From Streptomyces sp. Tu6071 (GTDB lineage Bacteria; Actinomycetota; Actinomycetes; Streptomycetales; Streptomycetaceae): a stretch of DNA of 64,000 nt. This document shows positions 40,157-49,128 of this stretch, one piece after another. Position 1 is the stretch's first letter. Each line of letters begins with the position of its first letter. The translations under genes and the position numbers were made by a program. A model generated the notes under the pieces. That model did not search any database, had not been told where the DNA came from, and saw only the letters and a list, made by a program, of their open reading frames with translations. The stretch covers positions 5,850,945 to 5,914,944 of the forward strand of contig NZ_CM001165.1 in the NCBI RefSeq assembly GCF_000213055.1, written 5' to 3'.

Positions 40157-42607
40157 TCACTCGGACTCCTCCGCACGGCGGCGTGCGGGGATGCCGAGGT
40201 GGACGGCCGGTCGCTGGGCTCGGCGTTGGGTCTCGTCGCGCTTCGCGCGGAGGAAGGTGAGGGTGAGGTCGGTGCCCTCGATCTCACCGATCCAGCCTTC
40301 GGCCTCGGCCTGCGTCCTGCGTTGCAGGAGGTCGGCTTCGAGCTCGGAGAGCCGGGCGAGCATCTTGGGATTGACGTGGAGCATCGGGCAGCGGATGCAG
40401 GCGTGTTCGTGCTGGCAGGGGGTGCCGTATGGGCGTCCGCAGGAGCCGAGCTCGACCTTGCGGCGGTCGAAGTGCTCCTCGAACTCGGTCCACTCCTGCT
40501 CGGTGGCGTCCCGGTACTCCTCCGAGGGCCGGACCTGGCGCCTCTTGTGGAGGTGGGCCTGGTAATGGCGGATCACGTCCTCGTCGAAGACGGCGACATA
40601 GCCGCGGGTGGTCTGGATGCTGAGGTGACCCAGCAGCGCGGCGCCGATATGGATGGGCAGGCCACTGTTGACCAGCTCGGTGGCGAAGATCCTCCGGAAG
40701 TCGTGCGGGGTGAACTTCAGCCCGCGGAAGCCAGGGTGGGTCTCGGCCAGGTCCTCACAGCGTCGGCTGATCATCTTCTGGATGGTGCCGGGGTTGAAGA
40801 TCTTCGATCCGATCGCTCCGTTCTGGCGCTGGAAGAGGAACGGCATCGGCGCACTCCAGACCTTGTCGTGCGGGTCGTAGCGGCTGACCAGCGGAATCGG
40901 CCTTCCTCGCCGGCCATGGCGCCGGATGATCGAGGCGATGACGTGGAACAGCTCGGCCGACATCGGGATGACGCGCTCGCGGTCGGTCTTGGACGGTTCG
41001 ATGACGAGCAGGGCGATGACCTCGCCGTTCGCGCGCTGATACTGGCGGATGCTGAGGTGGGTCAGCTCGCACAGCTCCTCGATGCGGACTCCGGAATGCC
41101 GCAAGGTCTCCACTGCCGCCCAGTCCCAGAAGGCAGCCTCCTCCTCCGTGCCGATATGCCTCAGCTCACCGGAGTCCAGGTCCAGCACACGGGTGGGAAC
41201 GGCGTCGCCGTGCCGGAGCCTCTTCTGGTCCGATTCGCTGATCACCCGGCGGTAGGCGTTGCCAGCGTATGTGAACTCCTCCCCGTCGGCGGCCTGGTCG
41301 GCGCGTTCGAGCAGGAGCCGGGCATGGTCGTAGCGGGACTCGACGTGCTCGACCAGGACGGGCAAGAGCGGCTGGCGCTGCCGGGTGCGGTCCGCGGAGC
41401 GTTCGGTCCCCTTCCGCCGGCGGACGCCCAGACCGTGGAATTCACCAGGTGGGACGGGACACGGCGCGACCCAGGCTGCCCAGCGTTCGGGTTCAGCAGC
41501 AGCCCAGGTGTGCAGGTCGTAGTAGAAGCTGCGGACCGAGATGACGATGTCGTCCTGGCCCCGTCGGTGGGTGCCGTCGTCCTTGAGACGGATCGTCTCG
41601 CGCCAGCGCGTATAGAGGTCCGGTGCGATCCGAAGGCCCTGCTGGCCGGGGTTGAGCTGCTCGATCTTCACCCAGAAGTGCTTGACCAGCAGGAGCGCGA
41701 GCTGCTTCAGGCTGGAGTAATCGAGATCCGCTCGGCGCCGGCCGAAGTAGTCGATCAGCAGGCCGCGGACGGCCTGGTCACGGATCCCGTACTGATCGAC
41801 GAGCTCCTCGATGGTCCGCTGGCCGCGCATCATCGCCGCCCGCATAGTCGTCGGCGTGGAGGCCGGGAACCGCCCCATCGTGATCAGGGCCGTCCACATC
41901 CCGTGCCCGAACAGGCGGTTTGAGGCCGGTTGCCCGGGCTGGAGGCGGCAGCGGGCCAGCCGGTTGTCGTGCGCGTACTGGAGGATCGACTCCGGCGTGA
42001 CGTCGGCCAGCGCGACGCCTTGGTAGGTCAGGAGCGTGCACATGTCGAGCACTGCCTCCCGCTGGTGCTTGAGCCGCAGCTCCTGTGCGGCGATGTGCTC
42101 CTCGAAGGTGACCAGCAGCGGGTCGTTCTGCGCGGAGATGAACAAGGGCGTGAAGTTGTTCAGCTGGTTTTGCCGGAAGGCGAGCATCGTGGGCTGGACG
42201 ACGCGAAGGCAGAACAGCGTGCGGACCCCCGGGGTGACCGCGAGGCCGGTCGTCCGGCGGGCACCCAGACTGTTCGCCTTGATCAGCCCCTTGCCCAGAG
42301 GGCTGGCGTCCCACCGGTCCTGCCAGGTGTGCCCCGGGTGGGTGGACAGGTACTGAAGGATGCCGCGGGTGGCCTGGGCGCGCTGGTGCCGGGTAACGGT
42401 GGAAGCGTCTTCCCAGACGTCGAAGGCCAGCTTGGAGATGTGGTTGATCGACGCTGCAGACAGTTCTCCGTGCGGTCGCGGCGGCGGCTCCGAGACCGCA
42501 GGCTGCGGCTTCATCGGGCCGCCCACGAACCTGCTGGGAAAAGTGAGCCCCTCCACGATGGGCCCGTGACGGCGGCTGACACCGGTGGTCGTGCTGGACC
42601 TAGCCAC
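40157..42607 (-). CDS. TnpB-like large tyrosine recombinase
   Basis: About 816 aa from GTG 42607, placed by AAGGTGG six bases upstream and overlap with the TnpA-like stop. The catalytic domain is at residues ~480-700: first Arg in LRHSGVRIEELCELTHLSIR, FTPHDFRRIFATELVNSG (HxxR), LLGHLSIQTTRGYVAVFDED (His and nucleophile Tyr). The C-terminal tail CGRPYGTPCQHEHACIRCPM, then RLSELEADLLQRRTQAEAEG, is the Cys-rich tail and coiled coil of Tn554 TnpB-type proteins. It works with the smaller recombinase to excise and insert the transposon. Confidence 0.85.
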   Translation of the reverse strand: MARSSTTTGVSRRHGPIVEGLTFPSRFVGGPMKPQPAVSEPPPRPHGELSAASINHISKLAFDVWEDASTVTRHQRAQATRGILQYLSTHPGHTWQDRWDASPLGKGLIKANSLGARRTTGLAVTPGVRTLFCLRVVQPTMLAFRQNQLNNFTPLFISAQNDPLLVTFEEHIAAQELRLKHQREAVLDMCTLLTYQGVALADVTPESILQYAHDNRLARCRLQPGQPASNRLFGHGMWTALITMGRFPASTPTTMRAAMMRGQRTIEELVDQYGIRDQAVRGLLIDYFGRRRADLDYSSLKQLALLLVKHFWVKIEQLNPGQQGLRIAPDLYTRWRETIRLKDDGTHRRGQDDIVISVRSFYYDLHTWAAAEPERWAAWVAPCPVPPGEFHGLGVRRRKGTERSADRTRQRQPLLPVLVEHVESRYDHARLLLERADQAADGEEFTYAGNAYRRVISESDQKRLRHGDAVPTRVLDLDSGELRHIGTEEEAAFWDWAAVETLRHSGVRIEELCELTHLSIRQYQRANGEVIALLVIEPSKTDRERVIPMSAELFHVIASIIRRHGRRGRPIPLVSRYDPHDKVWSAPMPFLFQRQNGAIGSKIFNPGTIQKMISRRCEDLAETHPGFRGLKFTPHDFRRIFATELVNSGLPIHIGAALLGHLSIQTTRGYVAVFDEDVIRHYQAHLHKRRQVRPSEEYRDATEQEWTEFEEHFDRRKVELGSCGRPYGTPCQHEHACIRCPMLHVNPKMLARLSELEADLLQRRTQAEAEGWIGEIEGTDLTLTFLRAKRDETQRRAQRPAVHLGIPARRRAEESE

Positions 42608-43796
42608 CGAACACCACCTTGATGTCATCCGCGGAGTACCCGGTGGGGTAGCTCGTCGCCGGCCGCGGCGTGCTGTAGTGCTCCGCGAGCTTGTCGAACA
42701 TCTCCTCCACCCGCGCCGTCAGGTAGCGGCTGGTGGTCTGGATGTTGGCGTGCCGCATGATCGCTTGGACCTCGACCGGCGTGAGCTTCCCGCCGTTGGC
42801 CATCCGGGACGCCGCCGTGTGCCGAAGGTCGTGCAGGGTCCAATTCGTGCCCAGCAGCTCGTTCGCCCGCTGCATGATCCGGCGCATCGCCCAGTAGGAC
42901 AGGGGGCGATCGCTCCCGCGACGAGTTCGCCAGACCGACTCGCCCCGTGCCGGCGTGCCCGCTTCGTCGAGATACCGGGCCAGCCGGACGAACGCCTGCG
43001 GCGAGGCCGGCACCGCTTCCCTCTCCCGGGTGCCCTTGGAGATCACGTAGATCCGCTGGCCGGCCCAGTCGATGTCGTTCACCCTCACCCCGAGCAGTTC
43101 GACCGCGCGGGCGCCGCTGGATACGTAGAACTCCAGCAGGGCTCGGTCACGCTCACAGCCCATGCGATCGAACAGCTCGTCCCACAGCCGGTCGGGAATC
43201 GAACGGGGCGGCCGGTCGGAGACCTTCTGCCGCAGCCGGGTCCGCCCCACGACCGCCCGCGGCTCCAACGGACTCCGGTGCGCAAGGGCATGTCGGCGCT
43301 GCGGCGAGATGGGGACAGGGTTGACCACCGGCCCGTTGCCCTGGTGGGTGTGGAACCCATAGAAGCCGCTGACCACCGACAACGCATGGTTGATCGTTCT
43401 GGGCGCGTATCCGGCACGGAGCGTCGGCTTGCCGGTCCTGAGGTTCACCGACCCGGGCACGTGTCCGCCCGGTTGAGTCCGCCGTCGCTGCGGATTCGAG
43501 GCCGTCCGCAGCCACCCCGCCAGCACCGCGACCTCAGCCTCGGTCGCCTTCTCCCACGTCACCCCCAGCAGCCACAGCAGCCGGAACCACCGCAGTAGGC
43601 CGTACCCGTAGCTGCGTACCGTCAGCGGACTGCAGTCGTTCAGTGCCAGATCCCGCAGGTAGGCGGTAGCCGCCTCGATCTCGTCGTCGTACGCGTTCAC
43701 GACGATGTACGGCGGGTGGACGCCCCGAGCGGGGACAACGGCCCCCACCCGGGGCAGCTCCGCCCGCCCCTCGATCAGTTCCTGTCGCAGTTCCAA
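42600..43796 (-). CDS. TnpA-like tyrosine recombinase
   Basis: About 398 aa. TTG 43796 is preferred because GAGGAGG lies six bases upstream; GTG 43820 is an alternative. Core-binding domain LNDCSPLTVRSYGYGLLRWF; catalytic residues in YVSSGARAVELLGVRVNDID (Arg), WTLHDLRHTAASRMANGG (HxxR) and AIMRHANIQTTSRYLTARVE (His, Tyr). Complete, with XerC/D-like catalytic order. First gene of the transposon, overlapping the TnpB-like gene. Confidence 0.88.
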   Translation of the reverse strand: MELRQELIEGRAELPRVGAVVPARGVHPPYIVVNAYDDEIEAATAYLRDLALNDCSPLTVRSYGYGLLRWFRLLWLLGVTWEKATEAEVAVLAGWLRTASNPQRRRTQPGGHVPGSVNLRTGKPTLRAGYAPRTINHALSVVSGFYGFHTHQGNGPVVNPVPISPQRRHALAHRSPLEPRAVVGRTRLRQKVSDRPPRSIPDRLWDELFDRMGCERDRALLEFYVSSGARAVELLGVRVNDIDWAGQRIYVISKGTREREAVPASPQAFVRLARYLDEAGTPARGESVWRTRRGSDRPLSYWAMRRIMQRANELLGTNWTLHDLRHTAASRMANGGKLTPVEVQAIMRHANIQTTSRYLTARVEEMFDKLAEHYSTPRPATSYPTGYSADDIKVVFGG

Positions 43797-43862
43797 GGTG
43801 TTCCTCCTCGTCGATCGCACTGACCATCACGTCGATCAACGAGGGGAGTTGGTGCAGATAAC

Positions 43863-44195
43863 TGTGCACTGGCGTCGGGCCATTCCGGGCCTGCCGTCCG
43901 CGTTGCGAATATGGAGTGGCATGCTCGCGAAACGGTGGCTGGGATCGAGGGCGTCGGCGCGAATATTGCCGGAAGAGACGCGGAGGACGGGGATTCCTGC
44001 CGGTCGTGCGATCTCCTCCTCGATGCGGTCAAGGTGCGCGTAGACGGCCTGCGGTTCCCAGCCGGTATCAGCGAAAATGGCGTAGTCGGCCTTGGGGAGG
44101 ATTCCCTTGGCGGACAGGGCGAGCATCGTGGTGGACTGGACTCCGGCACCCAGGGAAATGATGTGGAAAAAGGGGTCAGTGATAGGAGGCTCCAT
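43863..44195 (-). pseudogene. 5' part of the split PAPS-reductase-like gene
   Basis: Starts MEPPITDPFFHIISLGAGVQ at ATG 44195. SLGAGVQSTTMLALSAKG is the P-loop-like (SGGxDS-type) nucleotide site, YAIFADTGWEPQAVYAHLDR and LRVSSGNIRADALD the typical continuation. RPGMARRQCT is the last native stretch before transposon sequence. With 37255-37866 it makes a ~315-aa protein. The family is frequent in actinophages and mobile elements beside DNA methyltransferases, as here; role possibly in nucleic-acid or sulfur modification. Confidence 0.85.
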
Positions 44196-44224
44196 TCGGA
44201 AAGGGGAGATGCCGGGTGGCGCGT

Positions 44225-44428
44225 TTACCTCCGACGCTGGACCGGGCTCTTTACCACTGCGGCAGCGGTCGGCGGCTCTGCAGGCTCTTGCACGTGCAGG
44301 GCGAGGCGGCCCTCAGTCGTCACGCGCACGCTCTGTGACCCGAGGGGGAACGTCCTTGCGCCAACCACGACGAGGCCATGCGTCCGCAGGGCCTGGAACG
44401 GCTTCGGGTGGACGGTGTGGGCCCGCAT
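44225..44428 (-). CDS. 67-aa hypothetical protein
   Basis: From ATG 44428: MRAHTVHPKPFQALRTHGLV, VVGARTFPLGSQSVRVTTEG, RLALHVQEPAEPP. Third codon positions are about 85% G/C, supporting coding. No ribosome binding site is evident and a stop lies 10 codons upstream. It ends 29 bases before the PAPS-reductase-like start, so the two were co-transcribed. Confidence 0.5.
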   Translation of the reverse strand: MRAHTVHPKPFQALRTHGLVVVGARTFPLGSQSVRVTTEGRLALHVQEPAEPPTAAAVVKSPVQRRR

Positions 44429-44738
44429 GGATCGACGCGCCGCGAGAGAAGCTGCTCACCTTGGTGTCGTGGCGGGCGATCTTGCAGAGGCGGCGTACTG
44501 GGCTGCCGTCAGGGTGGGAACAGCGGGGCGCCGACCGTCGCGGTGCAGCGGCAGAGCGGCTCGTGCGCGGATCGGGGTGGGGCAGCGAGTCACGGAGCAT
44601 GCCGTTGCGGGACGGGGCGCTTGCCGCGGTGTAGTGGTCGTTGGGGGCGTAAGCGGCCGAAGACAAGGCGGGCAACTGCCGGGGACTGGTGAGAGGCCGC
44701 GCGGCGCAATGCCGCGCTGACGCTTGAGTGCGGCCCGG

Positions 44739-45527
44739 TCATCGGCGTGTCGAAGCACCGGCAGACGGGCGGGGCAGTGACCAGGGGGTGACATGTTCGA
44801 CGTGGCTGAACTCCGGTACTGCGGGCGGAACTCGCACGGCATTCTCGCGTCGTGGTGCGTCGGGTGCAGGTGCCTTCCGGGAGAGGGGGCGATGCGGGGC
44901 CGCTGCCATCCGGTCGTGAGGTTTCGGCCGGTTCCACGAGGCGATCTGGTCGAGCAATCCGGGGGCGTCCACCCCGGCACGGGTGACGAAGAGGTTGCCT
45001 CGGGCGCGAAGACCTCCGTTGTCTTCCACGAGGATTCCACTCGCGCAGAGCCGGACGACTCCGTACTGGGCGCTCACGTAGGGCAGATCAAGTGCGTGCG
45101 CGAGCTGAGCGATGGTCGCACCCGGGTTCGAGGTGAGGTGGTTCAGGAAGGGCGCCAGGTGCTTGTACGCGAGGTGGTGGAGAGCGTCCTCGACGCGCTC
45201 GGCTTCCGGTGCGGGAGGGGCGAGCAGGTCGTGCTGGCGCGACCAGTCCCCGAGTGCGGTGTGGACGTCGCGAAGGCTGGCCCCCAGGGGGGTGAGGGCC
45301 ACGGGCTTGCGCGGCGCCGCGGATTCGATGAGTCCGTCGGCGGCCATGCGTGTCAGCCGCTTGGCGAGGACGCCGTTTGGGACGAAAGGCAGGTTCTTTG
45401 CCAGGGCGCCCGGCTGGAGGGGGCCGTGGTGCTCCAGGGTCTGCACAACCCAGGTCGTCCACCGGGGGGCGATCTTGCTGATTGCCTGTCCGGCGTCGGT
45501 CGCTTGCTTCGTCGGCTGGGGGCTCAT
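44739..45527 (-). CDS. HxlR/MarR-like winged-helix protein
   Basis: 262 aa from ATG 45527 (MSPQPTKQATDAGQAISKIA). Winged helix of HxlR type: APRWTTWVVQTLEHHGPLQP, GVLAKRLTRMAADGLIESAA, PVALTPLGASLRDVHTALGD. A second wHTH-like segment follows (HLTSNPGATIAQLAHALDLP, VVRLCASGILVEDNGGLRAR), then a disordered tail. The start overlaps the stop of the upstream gene (ATGA). Likely a regulator or DNA-binding partner within the transfer array. Confidence 0.7.
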   Translation of the reverse strand: MSPQPTKQATDAGQAISKIAPRWTTWVVQTLEHHGPLQPGALAKNLPFVPNGVLAKRLTRMAADGLIESAAPRKPVALTPLGASLRDVHTALGDWSRQHDLLAPPAPEAERVEDALHHLAYKHLAPFLNHLTSNPGATIAQLAHALDLPYVSAQYGVVRLCASGILVEDNGGLRARGNLFVTRAGVDAPGLLDQIASWNRPKPHDRMAAAPHRPLSRKAPAPDAPRRENAVRVPPAVPEFSHVEHVTPWSLPRPSAGASTRR

Positions 45528-46147
45528 GCGACGGTCTCCGTTCGGGAAAGCAGTGCGCGGACGAGGTGGGGAAGGGATTCGGGGCCGCCGGGCGCGAGGT
45601 TCTCCGGGCTGTGGAGTGCCTCGGCGTCCTCCCGGAGTCCGGCGGCAATCTCTTCGCACTCGGTGTCCAGCCGGGCCCCGGCCTCAAGGGCGGAGGCGAG
45701 TGCACCGGCGTAGCGATCGGGCGCGATGTCGCACAGGGCGGCGGCTGCCCGGACGGAGGCGAGCGGGAGCGTGTGGGGCGCGGTGGCGGTCGACGCCGGG
45801 AGGGGAGGGGAGTCGGGGGAGCCCTCGGGCAAACCGGTGTTGTCGCAGATCGTTTCGACGGCGTGAATCAGGGTGGTGAGGGATTCGGTGTACCAGCCGA
45901 GGGCCGAGGCGAGGCTGGACAGGGCGAAGAGGTCCGCGAGGGTACGACCTGGGTTGTCGATGAGGGTGTCGAGCTGCTCGGACAGGTGGGCTGCCACCTG
46001 CGGGCCGGCGGCCAGGGGGCCCAGGACGGGGTGGAGGTAGGAGCGCGTGGGCGGGGTCGGGTAGGGGGCCGTGAGGCTTGCGGCCACCTGGTCGGCTGCC
46101 TCGTTCAGAAGGTCGGCCAGTTCCTCGGTGGTTGAGAGTGCGGGCAC
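45524..46147 (-). CDS. Hypothetical helical protein of the transfer array
   Basis: 207 aa from GTG 46147. STTEELADLLNEAADQVAAS, VAAHLSEQLDTLIDNPGRTL, FALSSLASALGWYTESLTTL and LASALEAGARLDTECEEIAA indicate an all-helical protein. No known domain. Coupled to the HxlR-like gene and only 11 bases from the upstream gene. Confidence 0.65.
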   Translation of the reverse strand: MPALSTTEELADLLNEAADQVAASLTAPYPTPPTRSYLHPVLGPLAAGPQVAAHLSEQLDTLIDNPGRTLADLFALSSLASALGWYTESLTTLIHAVETICDNTGLPEGSPDSPPLPASTATAPHTLPLASVRAAAALCDIAPDRYAGALASALEAGARLDTECEEIAAGLREDAEALHSPENLAPGGPESLPHLVRALLSRTETVA

Positions 46148-46158
46148 GGATTCTCGTT

Positions 46159-46623
46159 TCAGCGGTTGCGTGCGGGGGCTGCGGAGGGGTGCAGCTCGGT
46201 GCGGGGCGAGGCAGCGGCCTGGCGGCCGGTCCGCGCGCGCAGGGCGTGGGGAGAGCGAGCCCGCGCCGCGGCGAGCTGCTCCGGGGAGGGGGCGTCTCGT
46301 TCGTTGATCCGGTCGAGGCGGAGCTGGGCGTCGCGGTAGACGGTGTAGCCCCTGCGGGGACCCGCCGCGATGAGGAATACCTCCTGGTCGTGGTGAAGGT
46401 CGTAGCGGGTGTCCCGGTACTCGACGACGAGTCGCCACCGCGCCTCGGGATCGAGGACGACCTTGTGGGCGCCGTCGAGCGCGCCTCGGAGCGGATGGGC
46501 TGTGCCTTCGCCGTGGACCAAGCGCTGCAATTCCAGAAGGGCGCGATCGCGGATCCCTTCCGGCAGCCTGCGCAAGTCGAGCAGCGCGTCGGGGTGCGCG
46601 GCGAATCCGTACCGCGCCGTCAC
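46159..46623 (-). CDS. ParE/RelE-like domain protein
   Basis: 154 aa from GTG 46623. The first ~100 residues (ARYGFAAHPDALLDLRRLPE, ALLELQRLVHGEGTAHPLRG, ARWRLVVEYRDTRYDLHHDQ, EVFLIAAGPRRGYTVYRDAQ) have the length and strand-helix order of the RelE/ParE toxin fold. No antitoxin-like gene sits directly upstream; the co-transcribed 45524-46147 protein could partner it. The rest is disordered. The toxin role is tentative. Confidence 0.5.
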   Translation of the reverse strand: MTARYGFAAHPDALLDLRRLPEGIRDRALLELQRLVHGEGTAHPLRGALDGAHKVVLDPEARWRLVVEYRDTRYDLHHDQEVFLIAAGPRRGYTVYRDAQLRLDRINERDAPSPEQLAAARARSPHALRARTGRQAAASPRTELHPSAAPARNR

Positions 46624-47342
46624 AGCGACCGCCCACGCTCGCGCGCGCCTTGCGGCGCGGGAACCTCGCCGTACGCCGGGACGCTTGAGGAGTACGAGGA
46701 GCGGCTGCGGGCTGCTCGGACCCGCAGGTCCGGCGAAGGCGGGGGCGGGAGAGGGGTACGCCGGTCGCCGCGGAGCCAGGCCCGTGCGGTGGTCGTGGAC
46801 GCGAACGCGCCCTCCTTGAGGGAGTAAGTGTCGGCTCGTGCCGTCTCCAGGAAGACCCGAAGGGGGCGCGCGCGGGCGGTCTTGTCGATGCCCATGACCC
46901 AGGACTCATCCTGCCCGTGCCATTGGTCGAGGATCCGCAGACGGCTCCGGCGCAGCCGGTTCTCGGCGATGACCGTGAAGGGGTCGCCTGGCCGGGGCAG
47001 TCCGTCGGCGAGCCGGACGGCAGCGGCGCCGGGGCAGCCGTGTTCGATGAGCCATGCCTGTGCGAGAGGAGCCAGGGTGTGCCGCTGGTGCTCCATGCGG
47101 AACAGGCCGGCCTCGGGCGCCCGCTCGACCCGGGCGGAGAGCAGGGGCGGTTGGCCGGCGACGGCCCACCCGGCTGAGGTGTCGTGGAGCAAGTACCACG
47201 ACGTCGTGCCGGTATCGGTGGTGTTCTCGTGGTGCTCCGTGAGCGGTTCGAGGTCTGTCTCCAGAGGAGCCTTGATGGAGAAAAGCGTTGCCCCTTCGTC
47301 GGGGACGAGGCCCTCCAGGCCGAAGGAGAAGCCGGTCTTCAC
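46620..47342 (-). CDS. Hypothetical protein of the transfer array
   Basis: 240 aa from GTG 47342 with GTGA overlaps at both ends. FGLEGLVPDEGATLFSIKAP, TTSWYLLHDTSAGWAVAGQP, LLSARVERAPEAGLFRMEHQ and DQWHGQDESWVMGIDKTARA suggest a beta-rich N-terminal domain; the C-terminus is Arg/Ser/Pro-rich. No family recognised. Confidence 0.65.
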   Translation of the reverse strand: MKTGFSFGLEGLVPDEGATLFSIKAPLETDLEPLTEHHENTTDTGTTSWYLLHDTSAGWAVAGQPPLLSARVERAPEAGLFRMEHQRHTLAPLAQAWLIEHGCPGAAAVRLADGLPRPGDPFTVIAENRLRRSRLRILDQWHGQDESWVMGIDKTARARPLRVFLETARADTYSLKEGAFASTTTARAWLRGDRRTPLPPPPSPDLRVRAARSRSSYSSSVPAYGEVPAPQGARERGRSL

Positions 47343-47878
47343 GCGTCCGCCAGGTCGGCCGGGGACGGAAGGAGACGGTGGGCTGGACGGGCGGCGTTGG
47401 TGGTGCACGCCGCGAACGGACCGTCCGAGGAACGAAGTTGCGCCATGACGTGGTCAAGGTGGTCGCGGTGCCAGACGGCCGGCCCCGTCAGGCCCGCCTC
47501 AACGTCGGTGAGCGACTGCCAGGCCAGCCACAGCCCGTGGAGCCGGGCAACCGCCTCGGGGTGCTCGCGCCAGTCGGGGCACCACGGTCGCGCGGCGCTG
47601 ATCTCCCTGCCGTACACGGGAAGCAGGAGGTACTCGACCCAAGCGGTGAGCCCCTCCAGCTCTCGCGCGTACTCCTCGCCCCCGAGTGCGAGGATGAAGA
47701 AGGACTCGCCCTCCTCCTCGCCTTCCACAAGCGGCTCCAGGGCGGGGACTGCCCCGTCGGCGCCACCCGAGACCCGTTCGATCTTCCGCTGGAGCGCGGA
47801 ACGGACGTCCGCCAGCTCGTCGTCGTCCAGACGCACCTCGTCCGGTATCGGATCAGGTTCGACGTTCTCCGCTGTCAA
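47339..47878 (-). CDS. DUF4913 protein
   Basis: 179 aa from TTG 47878, with AGGAGGAG a few bases upstream. DUF4913 features: VEYLLLPVYGREISAARPWC, PDWREHPEAVARLHGLWLAW, GPAVWHRDHLDHVMAQLRSS and DGPFAACTTNAARPAHRLL. The family is carried by Streptomyces conjugative plasmids and ICEs near coupling-protein genes. A 15-codon upstream ORF ends on its ribosome binding site. Confidence 0.85.
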   Translation of the reverse strand: MTAENVEPDPIPDEVRLDDDELADVRSALQRKIERVSGGADGAVPALEPLVEGEEEGESFFILALGGEEYARELEGLTAWVEYLLLPVYGREISAARPWCPDWREHPEAVARLHGLWLAWQSLTDVEAGLTGPAVWHRDHLDHVMAQLRSSDGPFAACTTNAARPAHRLLPSPADLADA

Positions 47879-47887
47879 AATCTCCTC

Positions 47888-47935
47888 CTACGGCTCGGGT
47901 GGGCACAGGGTCCGCAGAAACCGCGGTTTGGCCAT
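47888..47935 (-). promoter_or_regulatory. 15-aa leader ORF (MAKPRFLR type) upstream of DUF4913
   Basis: ATG at 47935 encodes MAKPRFLRTLCPPEP; the TAG stop (47890-47888) overlaps the AGGAGG of the next gene. A second copy of the first ten codons occurs at 55441, where four of five base differences are synonymous. A pyrimidine-rich CCTCCTCCCCC tract just upstream on the mRNA could pair with the downstream AGGAGG. Regulatory leader role is inferred. Confidence 0.5.
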
Positions 47936-47963
47936 GCCGTGGGGGAGGAGGTAGAGACGGTCG

Positions 47964-49128
47964 CTACCGCACCGCGTGCTCGCCGTGCGCGCAGGCGAAT
48001 TCCGGCACGAGGAGGCGCAGAGCCTCCTGGGCCTGCTGGGGGACGACGCCGTTGCCCAGCAGTGTGAGGGAGGCCGGACGCCCGAGCCCCGGTGCGTGCG
48101 TGACCCAGCCCTCTGGGAGGCCCTGCATCCACTCCACGAACTCGGGCCGCAGGCGGCCCTCGACGGTGGGCGCGGGCGCGGGACGAGTCAATCGCTCCCA
48201 CCGGGTGATGGCAGCGTCGTACGGGCCCCACTGCCGCTCTGGCCCGGGTTGCGGCACGGAGCCGAGTTGCTGGTGCTGCGAGGGCAACTCGGTTTGCCCG
48301 GCGTCGACCTGAGCGCGGCTACCGCGCCGGGCAGGGCGGGGTCGCCTCGTCCATACGCCTGCCGGGGGGAGCCTTTCGGGCCGTCGCTGGCCTTCGGCGT
48401 CGGGAGAAGGTGCTCGACCTCGTCCTGGAGGTTCGGTCCGTGGCCCCCGGCTCGACGGCGATCGGGGTGCTGGCTCCCCCCGTTCGAGCCGAGGTTGCTC
48501 GTCGGCGTCTTGAAGAGAGTGGCTGGGCCGGGCGACGAGGAAGACCCGCTCGCGTCGGTGCGGGGCACCGATCGCGGAAGCGGGTAGCACGAGCCATCGA
48601 GCGTCATACCGGAGGTCGGCCAAGGAGCCGAGTACGGCGCCGAGTGCCCGCAGACCAGGATCTGCCTGGTCTCCCATGCACCACGGGCAGGGTTCCAGGT
48701 CGCGAGAGGGGGCGGCGGGGGAGGTGAGGAGTCCTCGGACGTTTTCGATCACCACCAGGCAGGGGCGGAGGGCCTCGATGGCGCGCGCGACGTGCAGCCA
48801 CAGGCCCGAGCGGGTGGACGGGGCAAGACCGGTACGCGGACCGGCGACCGAGACGTCTTTGGCAGGGGAAACCAGCAGTCAGCACGCATACGGATGGAAA
48901 TTCGGCCCAGGGCACGGTGCGGATATCGCCCAGGTTGGGTACTGCGGGCCAGTGGCGCTCCAGGACGCGTGAGGCAGCGGGATCGGTCTCCGCGTGCCAG
49001 ATGACCTGGCCGTGGAAGTAGTCCTCCACGGCCAGGTCCAGGCCGCCGTAGCCGGAGCAGAGGCTGCCGACCGGGCGCGCGCAAGTCGTCGAGGCTCGTG
49101 GGGGCGGTTCGCGTGGGGGCGAGGTCAT
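47964..49128 (-). pseudogene. C5-cytosine DNA methyltransferase with one frameshift
   Basis: Starts at ATG 49128. Motif I is VGSLCSGYGGLDLAVEDYFH; motif IV VLTAGFPCQ holds the catalytic Cys. Directly after PCQ an extra A (TGCCAAAGAC) shifts the frame; the protein resumes in the next frame as DVSVAGPRTGLAPSTRSGLW and VVIENVRGLLTSP (motif VI ENV), then IGAPHRRERVFLVARP (motif VIII) and SLTLLGNGVVPQQAQEALRL (motif X). Repaired length is about 388 aa. All motifs are intact, so the indel is recent or a sequencing error. It is coupled (ATGA) to the DnaB-N-like gene. Confidence 0.85.

Larger units (their letters stand above)
37866..43863 (-). mobile_element. Tn554-like transposon with two tyrosine recombinases and immunity-like cargo
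   Basis: About 6.0 kb separates the two halves of one gene (QCT at 43863 and TGEYK at 37866). Inside are two overlapping tyrosine recombinases of 398 and 816 aa in the TnpA-TnpB order and sizes of Tn554-family elements, plus three accessory genes. No terminal inverted repeat or clear target duplication is visible, also as in Tn554; the junction shares only AC. No TnpC homologue was recognised. TTCACCC/GGGTGAA at 37879-37896 marks the left end region. Confidence 0.75.

Noticed and set aside
40049..41923. 624-aa plus-strand frame opposite the TnpB-like recombinase
   Set aside because: No recognisable domain, while the minus strand shows R, HxxR, H and Y recombinase residues.
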